Below, piece by piece: positions 55,481 through 64,000 of a stretch of 64,000 bases of DNA. The stretch comes from Monoplex corrugatus. Lineage: Eukaryota; Mollusca; Gastropoda; Littorinimorpha; Ranellidae. The stretch spans positions 75,388,135 through 75,452,134 of the forward strand of contig CM060307.1 in the NCBI GenBank assembly GCA_030674185.1, read 5' to 3'. The notes under the pieces were generated by a model. It had not been told where the DNA came from, did no database searches, and saw nothing but the letters and a program-made list of their open reading frames with translations. Position numbers and translations under genes: made by a program. Each line of letters starts with the position of its first letter. Position 1 is the stretch's first letter.

Positions 55481-57019
55481 ACTTTTCTGGAAGACAATGC
55501 AATAAAATGGACAAAAATTTGGGGGTGGGTTGGAGAGTGGCCAAGATGACCCACTTAGAACTTTATCAGTATTCAGGTATGTAGATTTTAATGTCAAAGT
55601 GATGTCAATAAGCCGCACTTGCACAAACACAAGTATTCATGCTCACATGCATACAGTCATTAAGGTCAAGTTCCACTTCATATTGTTGTATTTTTACTTT
55701 TTTTTGCATTATACTATTTTGAATATTTATTTCTTACTGACAAACTTGACTACATATGATAGACTGGCCTCATTTTTTGGTGCTTTTAAAGCTGAACACT
55801 TGTGTAGTCAAATGTTTTGTTTCTTGGCTGTGATGTAAAATGGATTTACATGTACCCATTATAGAACATAACTTTCAACTTTCAACTGGAGTCAAACACA
55901 CAAAGCATATTGCATGCTTTTGTGGGACCAACTCAATTATTTCGTCATAAGCTGTGAATTTGTTATTCGCTTATGTGATTATGCAAAGTTCTCTTTTTCT
56001 TCTTGTGATTAAAAGACAGCATTTCCATTTATCTCATTGTATCAGTGTTTTCTGTGTCCTGTTTGTGCCTTGATCTGCATCGTTTTCTTATCACTGACAG
56101 ACAAAACACAGCATAGAAGTTCATTGCATACACACAGTATGGTAGGGCCTACGTGTAAATTGACTACCAGCATATATCTCTATGCATTTCGCTTTGTATG
56201 ATGCATTCAGAAATCTTTTTTTTTAATTAAATGGAATATTGTAATTGACATCTGATCCATTCAGAACAATTTACTGTAGAAAACAACATAGCATTATTCT
56301 AGGTTGATAACATCAATAGCAGTATTGTCATCTATGTTTGGATATATAGGCTACTTAGACTGTATTAAGCTACTTACCATGTCAGACTGTTTGTACAATA
56401 GTGTTACAAGGTTCCCTGTCTCAGTCTGATTCTAGCGGCTAATATCGACTTGAGCTGAAAGTAGCCCATGCAGGGCCTCATGTTTCTAAGCTAAATCTTT
56501 CTACTTGATACTTGGGAACAAGTCGGATCAACACTCACATCAGAAGAAACCATCGTTTGCATACATCGCAAGCATCCTAAGCAGGGAGTTTAGTTCCCCC
56601 ACTAGTAGTTTTCAAAGGTTTTCCCCCCAAAATATTTTATGATTCAGAGCGGGAAAAATTATTCAAGACAATATAACGCGAGGCATGTGGCTACACCAGG
56701 TCATGGTAAGATTTGAGTGCAGGAAAGGGAAAGACAGAACATAAACTTGAATGATGATGTAGCCAGTCACCTAAAACGTCCGTTAGCGTGATTGTGACCT
56801 GAAAAATGAAGGGAACAGGGCTTTCATCAGCTCATGTGCATGCACATCAAGCACTGGAAGCTGGACCATGAGGCTACTCTTAATCATGTTGGTATTAGCC
56901 ACTAAAACCAGACTGAGATAGGATGACTAACTGGTGCCATGTTTAAATCCAATATGGAACATTACATGAAGCCAAACTTTTTTAAGCACCGGCACTTATT
57001 ATTCATTCTTGGCCAAGAG
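55481..57019. other. intergenic sequence between CCDC89 and the SR gene
   Basis: AT-rich with no coding or repeat feature I can name. A LINE/SINE origin for parts cannot be excluded. Confidence 0.45.
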
Positions 57020-57213
57020 CAGGCAGCACAGCAGAAAGACAGGTGGCACAAACTGTTGTCACTGATCAAACTTACAATGTACCAACTTTAGGGGGAAAGT
57101 ACAGATGGGTAAAATATTAAAAACATCTCATCAAAAATTCTGAAAATTAAAAGTTTAAACTATCAAACCAAAAATCTCATCAAAACTTACAGATTGAAAA
57201 AAATCATGTGACA
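57020..57213 (-). repeat. 194-bp inverted repeat, right arm
   Basis: Exact reverse complement of 52574-52767, with no gaps or mismatches found by eye. The arms are 4252 bp apart. Confidence 0.97.
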
Positions 57214-57553
57214 GAATTCTGGCCACTGTACAAAATGTGACACATCATCACAACGTAACACGTCATCACAATCACTGCCACCCTGTTTACTATGGGTGCA
57301 GAATTTCCTGCACTTTAATTAAAAAAAAGATAATAAAGGGATGCTGTCACTGTCAGTGTGGCTTAATCATCATGACTTTTAACGTGTGCACATTATACAC
57401 TTGAAAAGCAACATAGGTGCTATGCTTAGACCTTTTTTGTTTTTAGTTCAAGTACCTGAAAAAGGGTATTCCACCATCAGTGTGGCCTGATCACTACTTT
57501 GCTTTTAAGCACCAATATCTTGGAAAAGACAGTCTGTATTGTTTGATAATCAT

Positions 57554-57591
<38 letters not shown>

Positions 57592-58043
57592 ATGTGTGTG
57601 TATATAATGTGACAATGTCACAACCTGTATGGCTTTGACATCTTACATCTGTATATATCTAATATTTCCCAGACAGCTGCAGATTTGAAACTGCCAGTGA
57701 TGATGTACAAAGACAAAGGTGAAAAGATTTCTGACTTTCCATCTCAGTCATCCACCAGATTAAGGAGGAAGATTTGACTTTCCATCTCAAGCATCCACCA
57801 GATTAAGGAGGAACAAGACACACAGCCAATCATACAGGAAAGATAATTTTTCTGTTAAAATTACCATTACCCCATCTAAACAAAATCCAAGTGGGTTTTT
57901 GACTTTCTCTGGATAGTCTGTGTGTATGTGAGGGGGGTGCTTATGGTATGGTGGGAGTGTGAAAACTGTCTTTGCTGTATGTTTGCTGATGAGACAGTGG
58001 CAAGACATGAATAATATACATACTGAGAATTAGGATGTGTGTT

Positions 58044-58079
<36 letters not shown>

Positions 58080-58300
58080 TGTGTGTGTGTGTGTCTGTGT
58101 GTGTGTGTGTGTGCATGCATGTGTCTGTACGTATATGCATCGGTATGTACATATTTTTTGTATTCATGTATTTATATCTGGCCTATGGGCTTATGTTCTG
58201 AAATTGGAAGCACTTGGGGCTAGAGTACATTACTATTACTCAGACTAAAGGAATTAAAGCGCGTACACACACACACACAACCTCTAAAACCATCACAATT
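57214..58300. repeat. intergenic GT repeats and short duplication
   Basis: GT tracts at 57559-57600 and 58034-58114. Two copies of a 44-bp unit (GACTTTCCATCTCA-CATCCACC) at 57732-57815. Confidence 0.8.
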
Positions 58301-58319
58301 AATATGCAAAAACCTAAAT

Positions 58320-58325
58320 TTTATT
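58320..58325 (-). promoter_or_regulatory. poly(A) signal of the SR gene
   Basis: AATAAA on the minus strand, about 275 nt after the stop codon, a sensible 3' UTR length. Confidence 0.55.
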
Positions 58326-58598
58326 GAACAAACCAGATCAAAACTTTCAGAAAGTAGTGCGCTGAAAGTACTGGAGTGGGGTGGGGTGTTATGAATATTA
58401 AAACGATTAAAATAAAGGTAAGCAGAACAAGGCATGTACACAACAGGAATAAGATGACAGGACATACATACATTCACACGCAAACAAAAAACTGTAAACA
58501 ATGGAAACTTGATTTGTAATAAAAAGAAAAATGATCTATGGCTGTTTTCTCTCATAAAGCCATTTGTTCTGAACAGTTCAGTTTCTTGCTGGCTCGCA

Positions 58599-58659
58599 CT
58601 ACTCAGGGGACCGGCTCTTTCTTTCAGACTTTGTGCGATCAGGTGAACCTGAAGCACTT
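58599..58659 (-). CDS. SR gene terminal coding exon
   Basis: It encodes SASGSPDRTKSERKSRSPE and TAG at 58599-58601. Acceptor TTTGTTTCAG. Confidence 0.87.
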
Positions 58660-59568
58660 CTGAAACAAAAATCGTATGTCACTATGTAAACCCCATCAAT
58701 ACAGAGCAAACAAAACCACAAAAGAAATGTAAGCACACATGGCAAAGACAAAAAAAAAGATCAAGACGTAATAGATCATCTTAAACTGGAAAGACAAATT
58801 TTCCCTCTGCAAGCAAAGACAAAAACAATGTCACTCATTAACTGTCACATCTAGACGAAAAATTCGCATCACAGCTGTATCTAAAGGATTATTTATCCTT
58901 TAAAAAGGTTAAAAGATAACAAAACTACTATAATTCATATTCTAATCAACAAACAAAATAAACCATCTTAGAACCTTTACGTACAGATCATATATATATA
59001 TATATATTTTTTTTTAGCAGAATACCTAACCCTCACATACAACTAACTGTTAGAAAATGGAAGTGTACACGGCTGCATTTTCCCAGCCATTCTGACACCC
59101 TTTAGTTGCGAGTCAGCATCGCCTGCGAGTGCTATTTTTAGCCAGGCAGGGTCGACCAGTCTTATCTCTGTGCTCAAACAGCCGGACGGGTGAAAAGGGT
59201 GTGGGGAGTGGAAGGGGAAAGATGCGCGCTATTAATAGCCGGCAGGGCAGAGCCAACTAAGTATCTAGGATTTGTGCGCCGTGTGTAATAAAAAGAAAAG
59301 TGAATGAGCAATACTTGAAATTTGATAATAATAGTAACAACAACAGTAGTAGGTTAATACAGTGCAAATGCTACATGCCAAAAGCATGCTCAATGCACTT
59401 TATAGGAATAGAACATAATGAAATTTTCAGTCAAGTAAAAACAGACACTGACAAAACATGACATAAAAGTTAAGTATTAGGAACCACAGTAACGAAGTAT
59501 TAAAGAAAACAAAACAATATCACTGATTAGAAATATACATACATCGACACAAACAATGCACATTTGCA

Positions 59569-59645
<77 letters not shown>

Positions 59646-62600
59646 CACACCACAGCGATGAAAAAAAAAATCACATTTGAAAAAAATGGCATACAAACAT
59701 CCTTGATAATGTGCTGTCTTCTCACACACACAAACTTACAAACTACATTTTTTGTTTTGTCCAGCTTTCAACCCGTTTTGAGTAACAGTAATATCACACA
59801 TTACCTGCGTCTGCTTTTCCTTTCATTGGAATGGCTTCTTGATCTTGTGTGTGATCGTCTTCTGAAATAAATAACATTTACTTTCAATCAAAGCTGAACT
59901 ATACCCTAAACTGAAAATAAAGACACTAAGAATTCTTTCTTTTGATGAGAACACAGCAGTTTAACATATCAACTGTATGTTACAATCAATGATTTCTTAT
60001 TGCAGTGTACACAAACTCTATTTTTTCAAACACAATAACATCATACACACCAGATAATATTCCTAATTGCTAAGCTAATCATTCTGTATATTGTTTTCTC
60101 TGTTGCATTTACGATCTTGTATCCATCTTGAGAAAGCTATTTCTGTGTGAAATTGAGAGAGCCCTGATTATTCTGACCAAACACCACCTTTACCTTTCAC
60201 ACATACCCCCCCCCCCCCCACCCCATCCCCCCTCTCTCTCTCCACAATTCTACTGAGACAATCTTGCTGGCATTCAGTTCTGTTCTATACACTGAAAGCT
60301 GCACACCAGGAGAAGCATGTACAAGCCTAGACACACAGTTTAAGACATGAATAACTGTCTGGGCAGATAGCAGCTTCTATAATTATGGTATGCACAAGGA
60401 TGCCAATCAAAACCACTAAACTAAAAAAGAGCAAACAAAATCCAGAAAGGGACAAACTACACACAGTGTCTAAATAGCTTTACATACGCGTCTGTCCACG
60501 TTCAGTTATCTGGCTTGTGCACACTTGCCTGATGTTACTTTACAATCTCATCCAAAAGATTAGTACCCAGATTGATACTCCAGTCCTAAAGGACAGGGGA
60601 GAAGATAGGAATCCCTGCTCAATCTGGAAATTAACCCACAACCCCAAGCATAGGCTGGCACTTTAAATACTAGGCTGACACCTGATTATACAACCACCAC
60701 AAGATGGATATAAGCCTACAAAGGGAATAAAAAAATTTTTTTTTTAATTTAAAAAAGTAAAAATTACTTCCACCAACAGACAACACAATGACCAATATCA
60801 AGATTGTATATAGACAGTTGCAGAAAGCACAGGAAACATAACTACATTTCCAGTGAACTGGGTTTAAACTAAATCACTTACCGGCTGTCAGAGCGGGAAC
60901 GAGATCTGCGCCTGCAATTATAATAACATATTTTTAAAAATCTGCAAGGCATATTTTCTGGAGGAGAAGACAAGGACACATAAAACAGCAACAAAACCAC
61001 CATCACCATTACTTAAAACCTACTCCACATATGCAAGAATCACTAAGACGATCAACATAACAACCACCTCTAAAATGAAAAAAAGTATGCATCATGCAGG
61101 CATGACAGTGACGGAAGAATTGTCTGCAAAAACAATTTTTCCTATCAATTATTGTTTCAGTTTTTGCCCTTCCTGGATGGTAAAATATACTGACATGTGT
61201 GAACATATAATATGAAAGTAATACTGTAGTTTGTCTACAGCATTAACAAATACTGCAGTTTGTCAAAGGTGTTACAAATGTCCACTATACATAAAGCGAG
61301 TCAATCTCCCACCCGCTATGTAGAAAGTGATAGTCTAGTAGAAAGTGATAGTCTATCTCACCTTTTGTCTCTTGGGCTGTGGGAACGGGACCTGTGTCTG
61401 TGAACAGAAAACAAACAGAATATCCTCAGCCACAGAAACCTTTATCTGATCTATTTCTACTATCACAGAATTACTGATTTGTCTCCAGCTGTTAGTTTTA
61501 CTTCTGCTTTCCGTCTGAATCAAGAAACAGTCATATGGTATTCTGCACAAATGAATACGGTAATAAAATAAATGAATGAACTGAACAAGGAAAAAGAAAA
61601 GTGAGAAAGCAATTACAAAACAAAAGGTTTTTTGTTCTGTGAAATCTTGGTACCTTTTCAAAAAATACTATGCGTAAATCAGCTTTGGCACTGTCCAGCT
61701 AAATTCTCGACCACTTGTGAGGAGGAAATGATAATGAACTGATCACTTACCGACGATATGGACTGTGAGAGTACGACCTGTCCCTGAAAAAAAAAAGAAA
61801 ACAAGAAACAAACAGTCTACAAAAAGCCTTGGCATTCCCGAGTTAACTTTTCAGCAAAATAAAAAAACACATATCAGAAATAAAATGATACAAACCAAAA
61901 CTTGGCACTCCTGCGTTACTCTTCGACAAAAGCAAAAACACAAACACACTTCAAAACTGAAAAGATACAAACCAAACTGGATTATCTGTACAACAAAGTA
62001 CACAGTACTGTTCTAGCTCTTTGGTCTGCTTGGACTTCCCCACCCTACTCTCAGGCCCTCAAACACACCAACACAAGCATGACCACCACCAACTAAAGAA
62101 TCTTTTAAAAAAAAACCTTGTTAATCCAAATCTGTCTTATACAAAAAAGTCTAATTTCAAACAGTCACTTCTATCACCATGTAATTTACTTCTCTATGCT
62201 TCATTTTTGTTCTTTTCAAGTCTCAGTCTCTTGCTTTCAATATCAAAGTCTGGCCTTTCACTTAAGTAATAAAGCACAGTAGTACATACTGAATATATAA
62301 TGACAACAGCTCTTAATTTCAGTTTTCCTTTCTCGAAGTCTAAGCTGATGCACTTGTTTTTGTGTTGTTAGTTTTACATGCCAGTAAGAAGACCTGTTTC
62401 ACTGAAACAGTTATAATTATGTCGTAAATGATTTCTTGATGCTGTTTTCCAGAGATAACCCATAGTATGATTTTGAATCAGATATATTTTTCCAGTAATT
62501 TTTTATTACCTACCATTTGAAATCTTTTCCATTTTTCTACTTTCTAGTCTTTGTCTGTTCTAAAATACTGTTACACATTTACACACCTGGGAAGCCTACA

Positions 62601-63195
62601 TGTCATGAACTTTCATCTCACACATACCGGTACACTCACACACACACAACACACACACACCAAGTACTGATAATACTAAAATGAAACAAAACAAATCTTA
62701 TGACCTTTCAACAGCATCTATATGAAACACTGGAAACACTCTTGGTCTTGTTCAGCACCTGACCTGGAAGGATACATATGGCAGAAATGCAAACTCACCT
62801 TCTGTACAGACTGCCAGAATATGATCGCCCCCTAAAAAAGTGCTATTCATTCCCACTTAGGCTTTTAAGTTTTATCTCTTTATTAAAAAATCCGAAATAG
62901 AAAAGTGGGACATCGAGAATGCACGGGGGAAAACTCAGGCACACCCAGAGAACTGCAAACAGAGTTCCAAGTGAAAATGCTGTGAAAGAAGATCATAACA
63001 CTGATAAAAATGATTTATCAATGGCGGACCACACGAACAGCAGATGACATACTTGAGAAGTAAAGGTCACAACCAGCCATGACAGGAGTCTTGCAAAAGC
63101 TGTCCACATAATTAAAGCAATCAACAACATCCCATGCAACTTACCGACAATGGTATGGACTGTGAGAGCGTGATCGAGAAAAAATAGATCTGAAC
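58599..63195 (-). CDS. SR-type protein, C-terminal RS domain (partial)
   Basis: Seven exons on the minus strand (63145-63195, 62799-62831, 61751-61783, 61362-61397, 60882-60911, 59805-59861, 58599-58659) join in frame and encode about 99 residues rich in Arg-Ser and Ser-His-Ser-Pro repeats, ending KSERKSRSPE-stop. RS domains mediate protein-protein contacts in splicing and are phosphorylated by SRPK/CLK kinases in nuclear speckles. Every intron is phase 2, and exons are 30-57 nt with about one 10-12 residue repeat each. The RNA-binding or catalytic part is off the right edge, so the family (SRSF-like, TRA2-like, RS-cyclophilin, RS-cyclin) cannot be assigned. Donors and acceptors are canonical. 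Confidence 0.85.
58660..59804 (-). other. SR gene last intron
   Basis: It contains an unusually GC-rich block at 59041-59290, an otherwise AT-rich background and the (AC)n tract at 59570-59651. Confidence 0.5.
59570..59651. repeat. (AC)n microsatellite
   Basis: About 80 bp of CA with one CC interruption, sense UG for the SR gene. Confidence 0.95.
59805..59861 (-). CDS. SR gene exon (57 nt)
   Basis: It encodes RRSHTRSRSHSNERKSRR. Acceptor TTATTTCAG, donor GTAATG. A sense UG repeat starts about 155 nt beyond the donor. Confidence 0.87.
59862..60881 (-). mobile_element. SR gene intron with SINE-like segment
   Basis: At about 60560-60715 GATTAGTACCCAGATTGATA, CTCCAGTCCTAAAGGACAGG and AATTAACCCACAACCCCAAG resemble the tail and head of the local tRNA-SINE family in minus orientation. 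A poly(C) run is at 60208-60220. Confidence 0.45.
60882..60911 (-). CDS. SR gene microexon (30 nt)
   Basis: It encodes RRSRSRSDS. Acceptor TAATTGCAG, donor GTAAGT. Confidence 0.85.
61362..61397 (-). CDS. SR gene microexon (36 nt)
   Basis: It encodes HRSRSHSPRDK. Donor GTGAGA. Acceptor TGTTCACAG has a poor pyrimidine tract. Confidence 0.85.
61751..61783 (-). CDS. SR gene microexon (33 nt)
   Basis: It encodes DRSYSHSPYR. Acceptor TTTTTTCAG, donor GTAAGT. Confidence 0.85.
61784..62798 (-). other. SR gene intron
   Basis: A partial direct repeat lies near 61884-61985 (ATACAAACCAAA-CTTGG type). Otherwise AT-rich. No exon-like RS segment was found inside. Confidence 0.45.
62799..62831 (-). CDS. 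SR gene microexon (33 nt)
   Basis: It encodes GRSYSGSLYR between split codons. Acceptor TTTTTTAG, donor GTGAGT. Confidence 0.82.
63145..63195 (-). CDS. SR gene exon (first visible, 51 nt)
   Basis: It encodes FRSIFSRSRSHSPYHC between split codons. Acceptor CTTTTCCAG, donor GTAAGT. Confidence 0.8.
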
Positions 63196-64000
63196 CTGGA
63201 AAAGGAAATGGGCCATCATGCTAACCATGGTTATTGGCCAGTTTAGATCGTCATGCAAACAATCAAATGAAACCATGGTAAGTGTGGTGAAGATGAACAA
63301 AAATCAGTCTCTTCAAAAAGGAAGTGATCCTAACCCATTTTTCCCCCTAGTTTATGAAAAACAAAATGCATCCCGCAAAGTCTTCTCAGCTGTTTTCGGA
63401 ACCGATTCTTAATGCCGGTCAAAGATTTCATAAAAGAAATGTTACAAGTGTGTTTCTTTATAAATGTACAATTTACAATTTTACATGTTTACAATTTAAA
63501 CATAATCAGTTTTTGCTGTTTATGGACAGGCTTTTGCCACATGCAATTATACACTCACTGTAAATGAGGCATACTTCCAATGGTAAAGACACATTTTGAT
63601 AAATGCATTAAAAAACATAATAAGCAATCATAACTACAGCAGCAACAACAAGGCCTGTGGGCCTTTTCAGCTGTATACAATTCCTTATATAAATAACTTT
63701 TTTTTGTAAGGGGGGATGTTTACTGCATATCTCCTTTTTGTTAAACAACAATTTTATTCATTAAATTGTGTACAGGTTGGTTAAGGACAGAAAAAACACA
63801 CAAAAGAAAGAACAAAAAGGGGACAGAAAAGGTTTGTAATGAAGCATGTTATTATATACTGTGTACTTATCGATATAAAAAAGGTTTGTAACGAAGCATG
63901 TTATCATATACTGTGGACTTATCGATAAAACAAAATTATAGAACACCTCTATGAGCATACCTCATTCTCAAGACCAATATCAAACAAAATGTAAAGCAAA
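63196..64000 (-). repeat. SR gene upstream intron with 51-bp duplication
   Basis: Two copies at about 63830-63926 share GGTTTGTAACGAAGCATGTT, ATATACTGTG and ACTTATCGATA. No further RS exon is visible before the window ends. Confidence 0.6.

Noticed and set aside
58220..58657. 145-codon minus-strand frame at the SR gene end
   Set aside because: The RS frame (ending KSRSPE) is in a different frame and continues the upstream exons in phase. This frame is 3' UTR.

Overview
This window is nuclear DNA from an animal. It is AT-rich, with short coding exons between long introns (canonical GT-AG sites throughout), abundant (AC)n/(GT)n microsatellites, tRNA-derived SINEs and decayed LINE retrotransposons. 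Three genes are recognisable by family (RPA3, MIOS, CCDC89) and a fourth is an arginine/serine-rich gene. Gene structure, protein divergence and repeat style suggest a non-vertebrate bilaterian, most likely a lophotrochozoan such as a mollusc. The taxon is an inference.

Layout from left to right: (1) 694-3995, plus strand: the last three coding exons of RPA3, the small subunit of replication protein A; its 5' end lies off the left edge. (2) 10412-39749, minus strand: a complete 27-exon MIOS gene of 877 codons (WD40 plus C-terminal zinc domains, a GATOR2 component of the nutrient-sensing TORC1 pathway). RPA3 and MIOS converge tail to tail, as I recall they do in human. (3) 45304-53004, plus strand: a complete 7-exon CCDC89 coiled-coil gene of 354 codons, head to head with MIOS. 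(4) 58599-63195, minus strand: the last seven coding exons of an SR-type gene built from in-frame microexons, running off the right edge and convergent with CCDC89.

The spaces between hold LINE fragments of at least two lineages (about 17.2-18.2, 42.4-44.1 and 46.5-47.2 kb, with short tails near 0.1, 7.2, 9.1 and 24.4 kb), a piggyBac-like MITE nested inside one LINE, several SINE families, and minisatellites inside MIOS introns. The MIOS-CCDC89 interval probably contains a shared divergent promoter, because the first MIOS coding exon is preceded by a good splice acceptor.

The observations I rate highest are: the RS-domain microexon series; sense-strand UG repeats clustered beside splice sites, twice abutting the acceptor itself; a perfect 194-bp inverted repeat flanking the last CCDC89 exon; a minisatellite that includes the CCDC89 stop codon; the TTAA-flanked MITE; and the RPA3-MIOS linkage. 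No bacterial-type system, CRISPR array, rRNA or intact tRNA gene was seen.
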